From the NCBI RefSeq assembly GCF_002591975.1, contig NZ_NVQE01000007.1:112240-176239 (forward strand): a DNA stretch of 64,000 nucleotides, written 5' to 3'. A model generated the notes under the pieces. It searched no databases and was not told where the DNA came from. It saw only the letters and a list, made by a program, of their open reading frames with translations. Source of the stretch: Mycobacterium neglectum. GTDB taxonomy: Bacteria; Actinomycetota; Actinomycetes; Mycobacteriales; Mycobacteriaceae. The position numbers and the translations under genes are program-made. The number at the start of each line of letters is the position of its first letter. The first letter of the stretch is position 1. This document shows positions 9,070 to 17,523 of the stretch, one piece after another.

Positions 9070-9101
9070 TTGACTACCACAGCTCATTGACTATAGTCAG
9101 T
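9070..9101 (+). promoter_or_regulatory. Promoter with TetR-type operator 2 ahead of membrane protein copy 1
   Basis: TTGACT at 9070-9075 and TATAGT at 9092-9097 form a strong promoter with a 16-base spacer. The palindrome ATTGAC-TATA-GTCAGT (9086-9101) covers the -10 element. Transcription would begin at or next to the ATG at 9106, giving a leaderless message that a bound TetR would block. Confidence 0.75.
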
Positions 9102-9105
9102 CTGC

Positions 9106-9837
9106 ATGAATCTGCCCACGCTGAATCTGGGCCGTAAACGCGACGCCCAGGCGGGGCCGAAGCCCTCAGGTAGCGGGCTCGACGAGCACATGGCGGCTTC
9201 GCAGGCGGCACAGCGTCAAGCCGACAAGTGGCTCATCTCCGGCAGCCTTTTGATCGGCACCGCGGCGCTGGGCGTCTTCGGTCTCCCACTGTTTCTTCGC
9301 GGCGTATGGCTGCTTCGCAAGGCCCAACGCGAAGGCCTGACAGTGCGGCCGATGCTGGTGACGCTGCTCGGCTACCTGGTGATCATCGATGCGGCGATCA
9401 ACACCGTGGGCTGGGCGCTCGACCTGGTCGCCAACCACACGATCCTCGCTCGAATCCTGTTGAACGGCTGGGGTGCAATGTTCGACGCGGGCTACTTCTG
9501 GCACTACAACGAACTGTGGCTGGGCGGTGCGGCCGGACCCGGCGAGAAGGCCATGGAAGTCGGGATGATCCTCACCGTCTTCACGATGCGGATCGCCACG
9601 GCGATCGGATTCCTGCAGATGAAGCGCTGGGGCCACCAGTGGATGATCATCACCTGCTGGATGGGCGTCCTCATCTGGTGTCTGTACGTGTTCAACATGA
9701 CCATGTACGCCGATGTGCGCTACGCAGGTGTCGTCCTGCCCGTCGTGGGCTGGTGGCTCTACGACATCTTCTACATCACCCCGTTCCTCGCGATCCCCTA
9801 CCTGCATTCGGTCAACCGAGAGATCTTCTCCGACTAG
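9106..9837 (+). CDS. Integral membrane protein, unknown family (copy 1)
   Basis: This 243-residue protein has about five predicted membrane helices (residues roughly 43-70, 82-103, 152-172, 179-200, 207-231) after a polar N-terminus. I do not recognise the family. The loop at residues 123-136 reads GAMFDAGYFWHYNE. With H111, H177, D203 and H234 it supplies several conserved acidic and histidine residues that could bind metal. The C-terminal 75 residues are almost identical to the second copy at 13069. The ATG at 9106 is preferred because a promoter ends immediately before it. It is controlled by operator 2 and lies in a cluster with NorQ/NorD-type metal-centre activators. It may be a catalytic or electron-transfer subunit, which is inference. 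Confidence 0.85.
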   Translation: MNLPTLNLGRKRDAQAGPKPSGSGLDEHMAASQAAQRQADKWLISGSLLIGTAALGVFGLPLFLRGVWLLRKAQREGLTVRPMLVTLLGYLVIIDAAINTVGWALDLVANHTILARILLNGWGAMFDAGYFWHYNELWLGGAAGPGEKAMEVGMILTVFTMRIATAIGFLQMKRWGHQWMIITCWMGVLIWCLYVFNMTMYADVRYAGVVLPVVGWWLYDIFYITPFLAIPYLHSVNREIFSD

Positions 9838-9855
9838 CAGTCAGTGACTCAACTC

Positions 9856-9885
9856 ATTGACTTTGGTCAGTTAGTGGGTTACAAA
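9856..9885 (+). promoter_or_regulatory. Promoter with TetR-type operator 3 ahead of the main operon
   Basis: The palindrome ATTGAC-TTTG-GTCAGT spans 9856-9871. Its TTGACT (9857-9862) is a -35 element followed after 17 bases by TACAAA (9880-9885). The start of the second tetR gene is nine bases further on. The promoter would drive the long rightward operon from 9895 to 19722. Confidence 0.72.
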
Positions 9886-9894
9886 GAGCGGACC

Positions 9895-10506
9895 ATGACG
9901 CCTCAGGTCAAGCAATCGGCGCGGGAGATGCGTCGGATCCAGACGCGAGAACGCATCCTCGCCGCGGCGATCGCCGAGTTCAAGCTTGCCGGCATGTCCG
10001 ACGCCGATGTGAACGCTATCGCCGCGGCCGCGGGCGTCGCTCACGGAACCTTCTTCTTCCACTTCCCGAGCAAGGAGCACGTGCTGCTCGAGTTGGAGAG
10101 TCGCGAAGAGGCCAGGATGGCGGCGGACTTCGCGCGATTCCTGGATGACACACACGATCTGGTGACGGTGCTCAACGAAACCGTGCACCTGGTGACCGGC
10201 CTCGAACAACGGCTCGGATCTCTGCTCTTCAAAGAGCTACTTGCGTTGCACTTCTCGCCGACGCGCCCGACCAGGGACGAATGGACGGACCACCCGGTCA
10301 TCGTGCTGTTGGTCCGCGAGGTCGAGCGGGCGCGCGGTGACGGTGAAGTGCATCCGGCCGTCGATGCGTTCTACAGCGCCGCGTTCTTCCTTCTCGGTGT
10401 GTACGGCGTGCTCACGACGACAGGTAACGCCGAGGTGCGGGACACGATGCTGGCCAAGTTGGTCGACACCGCCGTACGCGGTCTGGGTAACAGCAAGGAG
10501 GTCTGA
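9895..10506 (+). CDS. TetR-family transcriptional regulator (copy 2)
   Basis: This 203-residue TetR protein is paralogous to the one at 8466; both share the stretch GVAHGTFFFHFP and most of the DNA-binding domain. The ATG at 9895 is chosen over a GTG at 9844 because the longer form would translate through the operator. It begins the long rightward operon, and the tiny membrane-peptide gene starts one base after its stop. It is probably an autoregulator of the island. Having two similar repressors could allow response to two ligands, or heterodimer formation. Confidence 0.92.
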   Translation: MTPQVKQSAREMRRIQTRERILAAAIAEFKLAGMSDADVNAIAAAAGVAHGTFFFHFPSKEHVLLELESREEARMAADFARFLDDTHDLVTVLNETVHLVTGLEQRLGSLLFKELLALHFSPTRPTRDEWTDHPVIVLLVREVERARGDGEVHPAVDAFYSAAFFLLGVYGVLTTTGNAEVRDTMLAKLVDTAVRGLGNSKEV

Positions 10507-10507
10507 C

Positions 10508-10612
10508 GTGGATTGGGTCTGGGAGATCCTGCGGTACGTCGCCGCGTGGGGCGGAACCGGTTTGATCATCTGGTTCTGGTACTGGATGTTCTCGAATATC
10601 GGCACGTTCTGA
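10508..10612 (+). CDS. 34-residue tryptophan-rich membrane micropeptide
   Basis: A GTG start one base after the tetR stop opens a 34-codon frame. The product has six tryptophans, two tyrosines and three phenylalanines in a single hydrophobic helix (residues about 9-30, with AAWGGTGLIIWFWYWMF). The position between tetR and the NorD-like gene, with a 15-base gap to the latter, supports real translation. Such peptides are often small subunits stabilising a membrane complex. A second small one-helix peptide occurs in the same operon at 12944. There is no recognised family. The reading as a gene rests on operon spacing and composition. Confidence 0.65.
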   Translation: MDWVWEILRYVAAWGGTGLIIWFWYWMFSNIGTF

Positions 10613-10627
10613 GCGATCCGACTCGAC

Positions 10628-12160
10628 ATGTCTGAGCTCTCCGATACCCATGCGCTCGCGGTGGAGCGCAGTTGCGCGGTCACAGCCGTCGCCTTGAGCG
10701 GGCAACGCCGCGACGGGGTACGCCTCGTCAGCGGCCAGCGGCGTGACTTCGGCCTGAGCTCGACGCTGGATTTCATCCACGTCCCGTATCCGCCACCCGT
10801 GGGCGACTGGACACGCAGGACATTGACATGCGGTGTCGCGCTGCAATGTTCACCGTCGAAGGATCGCGTCGTCGAGTATCGATTGAATGAACTCTCCGCG
10901 CGGGACCTGAGCGCGCTGACGCTCGTCGAGGCCGGCGTCGCCCTGGGCTGGATCGCGCACAACTGGCCCGGACTCCTGGGTGAGCTGCGTCGGCTGCTGC
11001 CCGACCTCGAGCCGGCACCCAGCGATATGGACGCGAAGGAAATGCTCAACCGCGCGGTCGCACTCGCCCGCACGTCACAACCGCTGATCGTCGACCCGCT
11101 GCTGGGCAGCCTGCCCCGGGCGTACACCGATCCGCAGGGAATGGCCGACAAACTGCGTCGCACCTTCGGCCGGATGCCCTGGACCACAACGCAGAAGCGC
11201 CTTCCGCGGCCGTACTCCGTTCCCGTCGGCGGCGACGGCGGTGTGCGCAACCCCAACCTGCCCCCGCCTAGCCGTCCTGGTGACAACGATCTGGACGTCA
11301 CACCCGAACATCGCCCGGGTATCCCGTATCCGGAGTGGAACGCGTGGACCGAGAGCTTCCTGGCCGACCATGTCGCGGTGCTCGAGCGCATGCACACGGA
11401 CAATCACCGCCATCCGGTGACGGCGTCGGCCGATCTGCGGAAGTGGTTCTCCGAACAGACCCATCGCGCCATGAAGAACCGGCTGGAGGACGGCTCCGAC
11501 CTCGACGTCGAGCAGTACGTCAGCCACTACATCGACCTGATCGCCGGCGAGGCCGGCGAGCCCCGCATCTTCCGCGATCTGCTGCCAAGCAGCCGCGACG
11601 TCAACACGGCGTTGCTGCTCGACGGCAGCTCGTCATTGGGAGTGCACGGCGGCAGGATCTTCAAGCTCGAATTGGCCTGTGCCGATGCACTTTCGCAGGC
11701 GATGACCCTGGCCCGCGAACGCCACGGGATCTTCGTGTTCACCGGCAACACCCGCCACCGCGTCGAGGTCACCTGCCTCAAGGACTTCGAGGACCGCAGG
11801 TTCGTGCCGCCGGGTGGACTCGGTCTGGCCACCGGCGGCTACACCAGGCTCGGCGCACCGCTGCGCCACATGACCAGCCGGCTGCTGGCCCAACCGTCGG
11901 AGCGTCGGCTGCTCATCGTGATCGGCGACGGTCTGATCTCCGACGAGGGCTACGAGGGCCGCTACGCCTGGGCCGACGCGGCACACGCCGTGGAGGAGGC
12001 CAACGAAGCGGGCGTGAGCATGTACTACGTCGGCGTCGGGCCGACCCGCGTCGATCCGCTTCCCGAAGTCTTCGGACCTCGGCGCTCCCAACGCATCCGG
12101 CGCATCGAGGAACTTCCCCGCGTACTGGCCCATGTGCATCGAGAGTTGGTGGCAGCGTGA
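10628..12160 (+). CDS. NorD-like von Willebrand factor A protein (metal-enzyme activation)
   Basis: This 510-residue cytosolic protein has a C-terminal VWA domain (about 325-510). The MIDAS is complete: DGSSS at 332-336, T406 in the GGYTRLGA loop, and D434 in GDGLISDEGYEGRY. The GYTRxGAPLRH and D-x-YEGRY signatures match NorD, the partner of NorQ in nitric oxide reductase maturation, and are related to CbbO/CoxE-type proteins. The N-terminal 320 residues are not recognisable to me. Its GTGA overlap with the NorQ-like ATPase gene fits a stoichiometric complex. No nitric oxide reductase or Rubisco gene is visible, so the client is probably another protein of this operon (inference). Confidence 0.88.
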   Translation: MSELSDTHALAVERSCAVTAVALSGQRRDGVRLVSGQRRDFGLSSTLDFIHVPYPPPVGDWTRRTLTCGVALQCSPSKDRVVEYRLNELSARDLSALTLVEAGVALGWIAHNWPGLLGELRRLLPDLEPAPSDMDAKEMLNRAVALARTSQPLIVDPLLGSLPRAYTDPQGMADKLRRTFGRMPWTTTQKRLPRPYSVPVGGDGGVRNPNLPPPSRPGDNDLDVTPEHRPGIPYPEWNAWTESFLADHVAVLERMHTDNHRHPVTASADLRKWFSEQTHRAMKNRLEDGSDLDVEQYVSHYIDLIAGEAGEPRIFRDLLPSSRDVNTALLLDGSSSLGVHGGRIFKLELACADALSQAMTLARERHGIFVFTGNTRHRVEVTCLKDFEDRRFVPPGGLGLATGGYTRLGAPLRHMTSRLLAQPSERRLLIVIGDGLISDEGYEGRYAWADAAHAVEEANEAGVSMYYVGVGPTRVDPLPEVFGPRRSQRIRRIEELPRVLAHVHRELVAA

Positions 12161-12942
12161 AGGACACTTATTACTCCAACGGCAACGAAGTTCAGTTGTT
12201 CGAGCAGGCGTATCGCCAGCGCCTACCGGTGATGCTCACCGGACCGACCGGTTGCGGCAAGACACGACTCGTCGAGCACATGGGCCTGCTCCTGCGACGG
12301 CCTGTCGTCACGATCAGCTGCCATGACGATCTCACCAGTTCGGATCTCGTCGGGCGCTTCATGGTCACCGGGGGCGACGTCGTGTGGACCGACGGGCCGC
12401 TCACCAGGGCCGTGAAGGCCGGAGCCATCTGCTATCTGGACGAGGTGGTCGAGGCACGCCACGATTCGCTGGCGATCCTGCACTCGCTGACCGATCACCG
12501 CCGCGCTCTTTACCTGGACCGCGCAGGTGAAGTGGTCCGGGCACCCGACGACTTCATGCTGGTGTGCTCCTACAACCCCGCGTACCGCAGTTCACTCAAA
12601 GAACTCAAGCCGTCGTTCCGCCAACGCTTCGTCACCTTGTCGATGCGCTACCTGGAGCCCGACCGCGAAGCCAGGGTGATCGTCGCCGAAGCGGGTATCG
12701 CGCTCGAATCGGCTCAGCGACTCGTGCGGTGCGCCACGGCGATCAGGACCGCGGACGAGGCATTCCACTTCGAACCGCCGTCCACCCGGGTTCTGGTCAC
12801 CGCAGCACAACTGATCGCTGCGGGCGCAACGGAATTGGAGGCGGCCGAGGCCTGCATCCTCGCGCCGCTGTCGAGCGACGGAGCGATCTCAGAAGGTCTA
12901 CGCGAAGTCGCGGCGGCCAGCCTCTTGGAAGGAGTCAACTGA
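12157..12942 (+). CDS. NorQ/CbbQ-family MoxR AAA+ ATPase
   Basis: This 261-residue AAA+ ATPase has Walker A GPTGCGKT (29-36), the family signature CHDDLTSSDLVGR, and Walker B ICYLDEV (91-97, catalytic D95/E96). NirQ/NorQ/CbbQ proteins share this organisation. They form hexamers that remodel a metal enzyme together with a VWA partner. The start GTG overlaps the stop of the VWA gene by four bases, and the stop is one base before the second micropeptide gene. The client is unknown; the two paired membrane proteins or the P450s are candidates. Confidence 0.93.
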   Translation: MKDTYYSNGNEVQLFEQAYRQRLPVMLTGPTGCGKTRLVEHMGLLLRRPVVTISCHDDLTSSDLVGRFMVTGGDVVWTDGPLTRAVKAGAICYLDEVVEARHDSLAILHSLTDHRRALYLDRAGEVVRAPDDFMLVCSYNPAYRSSLKELKPSFRQRFVTLSMRYLEPDREARVIVAEAGIALESAQRLVRCATAIRTADEAFHFEPPSTRVLVTAAQLIAAGATELEAAEACILAPLSSDGAISEGLREVAAASLLEGVN

Positions 12943-12943
12943 C

Positions 12944-13072
12944 ATGGACCAGAAGGAACGCAAGCGCAAGAGGGCGCTCATCGTCCTGCAGATCGTAATC
13001 TACGGCTATCTGCTGACGATGTTCGGAATCCAGCTCTACATGTCGTTCGCCCGGGGGTGGTGGGAGTTGTGA
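12944..13072 (+). CDS. 42-residue one-helix membrane peptide
   Basis: An ATG one base after the ATPase stop, with GGAG about ten bases upstream, opens a 42-codon frame. The product has a strongly basic N-terminus (residues 2-10 contain KERKRKR), one hydrophobic helix (about 11-35) and an aromatic tail ending WWEL. Its TGA overlaps the GTG start of membrane protein copy 2, suggesting coupled translation. It probably assembles with that protein in the membrane. No known family is recognised. Confidence 0.72.
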   Translation: MDQKERKRKRALIVLQIVIYGYLLTMFGIQLYMSFARGWWEL

Positions 13073-13764
13073 GTTCCGATGTGCGGGCCGGTGGCACGGT
13101 AGGCCTCGAAGAGCACGACGAGGAATCGCGGCTGGCGCAACGCCGGGCGGACAAATGGATGATCGTCGGCGCCGGCCTGATGGGGATGTGGGCCCCGGGG
13201 ATCTTCGGCTTGCCGATCTTCCTGCGCGGGGTGTGGCTGCAGCGCCAGGCCGCGCGCGCCGGCCTGTCGATGCGGCCGATGATCGTCACGCTGATCGGAT
13301 ATCTCGTGCTGATCGACGGGATGCTCAACAGCCTCGGCTGGGCACTGGATCTCGTCGCCAACCACACCTTGATCAACCGCGTGCTGATGGTCGGCTGGGG
13401 CGCCATGTTCGACGCGGGTTACTTCTGGCACTACAACGAGGCGTGGGTCGGAGGGGCGGCCGGTCCCGGCGAGAAATCCATGGTCTTCGGGATGATCGTC
13501 ACTGTCTTTGCGATGCGCTGCGCTGCGGCGATCGGATTCCTGCAGATGAAGCGCTGGGGACACCAGTGGATGATCATCACCTGCTGGATGGGCGTGCTCA
13601 TCTGGTGCCTGTACGTGTTCAACATGACCATGTACGCCGACGTGCGCTACGCCGGCGTGGTCTTCCCGGTCATCGGGTGGTGGCTCTACGACATCTTCTA
13701 CATCACCCCGTTCCTCGCGATCCCGTACCTGCACACGGTCAATCGCGAAATCTTCTCCGACTGA
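13069..13764 (+). CDS. Integral membrane protein, unknown family (copy 2)
   Basis: This 231-residue paralogue of the protein at 9106 has the same five predicted helices and the same GAMFDAGYFWHYNE loop. The C-terminal 75 residues are nearly identical to copy 1. The start is a GTG overlapping the micropeptide stop (GTGA); a GTG 12 bases upstream is possible but would overlap more. The two copies differ mainly in the first 60 residues and in the loop after helix 2. They may form a heterodimer or serve as alternative subunits. The tight coupling to the NorQ/NorD genes and micropeptide makes it the best candidate client of that activator pair. Confidence 0.87.
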   Translation: MSSDVRAGGTVGLEEHDEESRLAQRRADKWMIVGAGLMGMWAPGIFGLPIFLRGVWLQRQAARAGLSMRPMIVTLIGYLVLIDGMLNSLGWALDLVANHTLINRVLMVGWGAMFDAGYFWHYNEAWVGGAAGPGEKSMVFGMIVTVFAMRCAAAIGFLQMKRWGHQWMIITCWMGVLIWCLYVFNMTMYADVRYAGVVFPVIGWWLYDIFYITPFLAIPYLHTVNREIFSD

Positions 13765-13795
13765 CCATGATTGAAGAGCATCGAGGAGCGATACT

Positions 13796-14218
13796 GTGAT
13801 GACGACACCTGAATCCGAAACGAACCCCAAGGCCGAGGATCTCCCGCCGGGCACCACGCCGTACTACGCGAACATGCACAAGTGGATCAAGCGTGCGGTG
13901 CTGGTGTGCCTCGTCGCGCTCGTCATCGAGGGTGCATTCACGTTGCCGTTCATGGCCGTCTACTACGGCTACCCGACGCTGAGCCTCACCGAGATCTGCA
14001 GCGAGCTGCTGAAGGTGCGCTACTCGGATGACACCCTGGAGTGCAAGGTTCCCTATCCACCGCTGGGCCCCCCGGAAGGGGCCGAGGGTAAGGACACCGC
14101 ACGAGACGATTGGGGCATTCAACCGGTTCCGAAGTACAACCGGATCGGTTGGCGCGAACTCGTCCGGATCCACGAGGAGCGAGAGGCGCGTCAGGCCGCC
14201 GAGCAGGAGGCGCCGTGA
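13796..14218 (+). CDS. Conserved single-helix membrane protein of unknown function
   Basis: This 140-residue protein has a charged N-terminus, one membrane helix (about residues 37-58) and a hydrophilic C-terminal domain. Two cysteines of that domain (in EICSEL and TLECKVP) could form a disulfide if the domain lies outside the cell. An AGGAG site seven bases upstream favours the GTG at 13796 over the ATG directly after it. Its stop overlaps the GTG start of the P450 gene. It may anchor or dock the P450 to the membrane proteins encoded just upstream (inference). No family recognised. Confidence 0.75.
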   Translation: MMTTPESETNPKAEDLPPGTTPYYANMHKWIKRAVLVCLVALVIEGAFTLPFMAVYYGYPTLSLTEICSELLKVRYSDDTLECKVPYPPLGPPEGAEGKDTARDDWGIQPVPKYNRIGWRELVRIHEEREARQAAEQEAP

Positions 14219-15432
14219 CGAAATCTCTTGAAGAGCAAGCGGACAACTGGGACCTGCGCCACGACGATTTCAAGGACAACGACTTCCTCTACAACGTCTA
14301 CGAGGTGATGCGCCGCAATTCACCCTTCGCGCACACCGATACGCCGTTCCTGAGCGCGACGCCCGGCGGTGCCTGGGTGGCGGTCCGCTACGAGGACTGT
14401 TACAAGATCCTGCAGGACTGGGAGCACTTCTCGTCCAACCCGACTCCTGAGGCATCCGAGCAGCTCACCGGCGATCTGGTGATCACCCTCGATCCGCCGC
14501 GCCAACAGCAGTTCCGCAAGGTCCTCAACCCGTACTTCTCACCGGGACGGATGAAGGCGCTGACACCGCAGATCAGAGATGAAACCGACAGACTCATTGA
14601 TGATTTCATCGAACGCGGTCACGGCGACCTAGCCGAGGTGGCCTGGCGACAGCCCGGCATCGTGTTCTTCAAATACCTGTTCGGCCTACCCGTCGACGAC
14701 GTTCCGCTGTGCATCGAGCTCACCGACACCGCGCTGAACGGTGACACCGAGGAGGCCCGCGGGATCGCGTGGGGCGGGTTGTACCAACATCTGCACGACG
14801 CGATCACCGCGCGAACCACCCAGCCGCCGCGCGACGACATGATCGACGTCCTACTGAACGCCGAGATCGACGGCGAGAAACTGCAGTTCGGTGACATCGT
14901 CGGCAATGCAATGCTGTTGGTCCAGGCGGGTCTCGAAACGACAGCGAGCGCGATGTCGTTCGCCTTTCACTATCTTGCGACGCATCCCGAGGAGCGCGAT
15001 CGCCTGATCGACCACCCCGAGTTGCGGCCCCGCGCCATCGAGGAGTTCCTTCGCTACTCCGGGTCGATTCACGGAATCCCGCGCACGGTCACCCAGGAAG
15101 TCGAGTTGAGCGGACACACCTTCTGCCCCGGTGAATCCGTCATCGTCAACTACGCCTCGGCGAATCGCGACCCGGAGGAGTTTCCCGATCCGGACCGCTG
15201 CATCCTCGACCGCAAGTCCAATCGCCACCTCGGATTCGGCGCCGGTGTCCATCGGTGCCTCGGCTCCAACCTGGCCCGCCTGGAGTTCGGCATCGGAGTC
15301 GAACAGGTGCTGACCCGGATGCCCGACTACAGCCTGGCGCCGGGCGAGGACGCCGTTTTCCACGGCAACTCCGTCACCCGGGGTTTCCGTGCTATTCCAG
15401 TGACTTTCACTCCCGACCAGAAGTCGGCATGA
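14215..15432 (+). CDS. Cytochrome P450
   Basis: This 405-residue soluble class I P450 has the I-helix motif AGLETTAS, the ExxR pair in EEFLRYSG, and a heme loop [10 protein letters not shown] with the thiolate ligand at C348. The GTG at 14215 overlaps the upstream stop by four bases, and longer frames lack coding character. It would insert one oxygen atom, using electrons from a ferredoxin and reductase not encoded in this window. It is the first of two P450s in the operon. The family number cannot be assigned without comparison. Sterols, terpenoids and fatty acids are common mycobacterial P450 substrates. Confidence 0.95.
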   Translation: MTKSLEEQADNWDLRHDDFKDNDFLYNVYEVMRRNSPFAHTDTPFLSATPGGAWVAVRYEDCYKILQDWEHFSSNPTPEASEQLTGDLVITLDPPRQQQFRKVLNPYFSPGRMKALTPQIRDETDRLIDDFIERGHGDLAEVAWRQPGIVFFKYLFGLPVDDVPLCIELTDTALNGDTEEARGIAWGGLYQHLHDAITARTTQPPRDDMIDVLLNAEIDGEKLQFGDIVGNAMLLVQAGLETTASAMSFAFHYLATHPEERDRLIDHPELRPRAIEEFLRYSGSIHGIPRTVTQEVELSGHTFCPGESVIVNYASANRDPEEFPDPDRCILDRKSNRHLGFGAGVHRCLGSNLARLEFGIGVEQVLTRMPDYSLAPGEDAVFHGNSVTRGFRAIPVTFTPDQKSA

Positions 15433-16478
15433 CCTACCGCGTCGTCCAGTGGACGACCGGCAACATCGGCAGGAAATCGGTACACGCAGTCGTCGAGAAC
15501 TCACAGCTTGAGTTGATCGGGTGCTACGCGTGGTCGCCGGAAAAGGTTGGCCGCGACGTCGGCGAACTATGCGGCATCCAACAACTCGGTGTGCTGGCCA
15601 CCGACGACGTCGACGCCTTGATCGCACTCAAACCGGATTGCGTTGTCTACAACCAGATGTTCGCCGACGTCGACCATCTCGTTCGCATTCTCGAAGCGGG
15701 CATCAACGTCGTGACCACGTCCGAATTCATCACCGGCCATCGGCTCGGTGACGGACGTGATCGCGTCGCGAGGGCGTGCGAGGTCGGCAATTCGACGATC
15801 TTCGGCAGCGGACTGAACCCCGGTTTCATCCAACTCTTCGCGATCGTCTCGGCAGGGCTGTCCGACCGGATCGATCGGGTGTACATCGAGGAATCCTTTG
15901 ACACCACGATCTACAACTCTCCGGAGACCGAGAAGATCATGGGGTTCGGATACCCGATCGACTACCCGGACCTGCTTGCGGTGACCGCGCAGGGATCCGG
16001 AATATTCCGTGAAGCGGTCATGCTCGTCGCCGACGCCCTTGGGGTCGAACTCGACGACATTCGCTGCCAAGCCAAGTACGCCCAGGCCACGGAGGACGTC
16101 AACCTACCCGGCGACTGGGTCATCGCCAAGGGCTGCGTGGCGGGAATCGACGTGAGTTGGAAGGGCTATGCCGGTGACCGGGACGTCGTCGAAGTACGGG
16201 CGGTATGGACCAAAGGCCAAGCACTGGATCCTCTGTGGGAGATGGGATTCGGCTACAAAATCACGGTCGAGGGGCGACCGACGATCAAGACCACCTTGGC
16301 CTTCGAGCCACCGCCGGACTTTGTCGGCGAGACCATCGAGGACTACATACTGCTGGGACTCACGATCACCGCGGTGCCCGCGATCACCGCGGTCCCCGCT
16401 GTCATCGCCGCACCGCCCGGCATCGCCACGTACAACAATCTGCCGCTGCCACTCCCGCGAGGGGTCCTGAATGTCTGA
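15429..16478 (+). CDS. DapB-like NAD(P)-dependent oxidoreductase (paralogue 2)
   Basis: This 349-residue protein has the Rossmann start YRVVQWTTGNIG and the family segment SPEKVGRDVGELCGI. Its ATG overlaps the P450 stop (ATGA). It is closest in the window to the protein at 6491 and is followed, with an eight-base overlap, by a third family member. Alternating proline/alanine/valine repeats near the C-terminus (residues about 315-330, AITAVPAITAVPAV) form an unusual low-complexity linker. The adjacent P450 product may be its substrate, which is inference. Confidence 0.9.
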   Translation: MTYRVVQWTTGNIGRKSVHAVVENSQLELIGCYAWSPEKVGRDVGELCGIQQLGVLATDDVDALIALKPDCVVYNQMFADVDHLVRILEAGINVVTTSEFITGHRLGDGRDRVARACEVGNSTIFGSGLNPGFIQLFAIVSAGLSDRIDRVYIEESFDTTIYNSPETEKIMGFGYPIDYPDLLAVTAQGSGIFREAVMLVADALGVELDDIRCQAKYAQATEDVNLPGDWVIAKGCVAGIDVSWKGYAGDRDVVEVRAVWTKGQALDPLWEMGFGYKITVEGRPTIKTTLAFEPPPDFVGETIEDYILLGLTITAVPAITAVPAVIAAPPGIATYNNLPLPLPRGVLNV

Positions 16479-17523
16479 GAAGAGCTACCGAATCATCCAG
16501 TGGATGACGGGTGACGTCGGCCAGGTCGGAATCCGGCACTTCGCCGACAATCCGGTGTTCGACCTGGTGGGTGTCCTGGTGCACAGCAAGGACAAAGTCG
16601 GTAAGGACGCGGGCGAGATCGCAGGCATCGCAGCGACAGGTGTCGTTGCGACCGATGACATCGAAGCGATTGTCGCGATGGATGCCGACTGCGTGTTCTA
16701 CACGCCGATCATCATGGACGTCGACACTGTGTGCCGGTTGCTGCGCTCGGGTAAGAACGTCGTCACCACAAGCGGGTTCTTCCATCCCACCGAGACCTTC
16801 CGCGAGGGCGGCGAGCAGATCCGCGCCGCCTGCAGCGACGGCGGGACGTCATTCCACGCCGGCGGGATTCACCCGGGTTACGCAGGCGACATCCTTCCCC
16901 TCACCCTTGCGCGCGTGATGAGCAAGATCGAGAAGATCAGGGTCCTCGAAGTCGTGAACGTCCTGACCGATGCGCCGCTGGACCACATCGACTGGCTCGG
17001 GTTCGGCAAGGAGAAGGACAAGTTCCTCTCCGAACCGACGATTCTGGGGCTCGGTACCGTCTTCTTCGCTCAGTCGATGTATATGGTCGCCGACGGGCTC
17101 GGCGTCACGATCGACAATGTGACATCGGCATTGGAGGCCGCCGTCGCCACCGAGGACATCACTCACGAACTCGGTGTGATTCCGCAGGGCACGGTCGCAG
17201 CACAGCGCCATGAGTGGACGGCATGGGTCGACGGCACTGGGCTCATCGTGTTGGAGGCCCTGTATACGACGACGACTCCGGACAAGCTCGACCCGCCGTG
17301 GAGCTTGGGAAAGACGCTGTACCGCATCGAGATCGAAGGGGATCCGCCGACCGCGCTGACCCTCGAAGGCGTCGAACGGGCCGACGGCACCATGACGCAT
17401 CCCGGCTATGACTGGACCGCGATGGGTGCGATCAACGCCATCCCGGATGTGTGCGATGCCGCACCGGGCTGGCATACGCACCTCGACCTCGGTCTGATCC
17501 AACCCCGGGGGCTGGTCCGCTGA
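16471..17523 (+). CDS. DapB-like NAD(P)-dependent oxidoreductase (paralogue 3)
   Basis: This 350-residue protein of the same family has YRIIQWMTGDVGQVG at the N-terminus, the segment SKDKVGKDAGEIAG and a conserved GGIHPGYAGD loop. It is more distant from the other two paralogues. It overlaps the previous gene by eight bases, and its TGA overlaps the ATG of the VOC gene. Two adjacent members may form a hetero-oligomer or catalyse successive steps. Confidence 0.9.
   Translation: MSEKSYRIIQWMTGDVGQVGIRHFADNPVFDLVGVLVHSKDKVGKDAGEIAGIAATGVVATDDIEAIVAMDADCVFYTPIIMDVDTVCRLLRSGKNVVTTSGFFHPTETFREGGEQIRAACSDGGTSFHAGGIHPGYAGDILPLTLARVMSKIEKIRVLEVVNVLTDAPLDHIDWLGFGKEKDKFLSEPTILGLGTVFFAQSMYMVADGLGVTIDNVTSALEAAVATEDITHELGVIPQGTVAAQRHEWTAWVDGTGLIVLEALYTTTTPDKLDPPWSLGKTLYRIEIEGDPPTALTLEGVERADGTMTHPGYDWTAMGAINAIPDVCDAAPGWHTHLDLGLIQPRGLVR

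Noticed and set aside
9106..9837. Membrane protein as a subunit of particulate methane/ammonia monooxygenase (PmoC-like)
   Set aside because: The size and several His/Asp residues invite the idea, but the D-x3-H-x12-H metal motif of PmoC/AmoC is not present and no A or B subunit is nearby.
11335..12160. Upstream extension of the NorQ-like ATPase frame
   Set aside because: The region encodes the VWA domain in another frame; the extension is Arg-rich and without motifs, and the GTG at 12157 is the coupled start.
10628..12942. A complete nitric oxide reductase locus
   Set aside because: NorD- and NorQ-like genes are present, but no NorB or NorC is encoded in the window.
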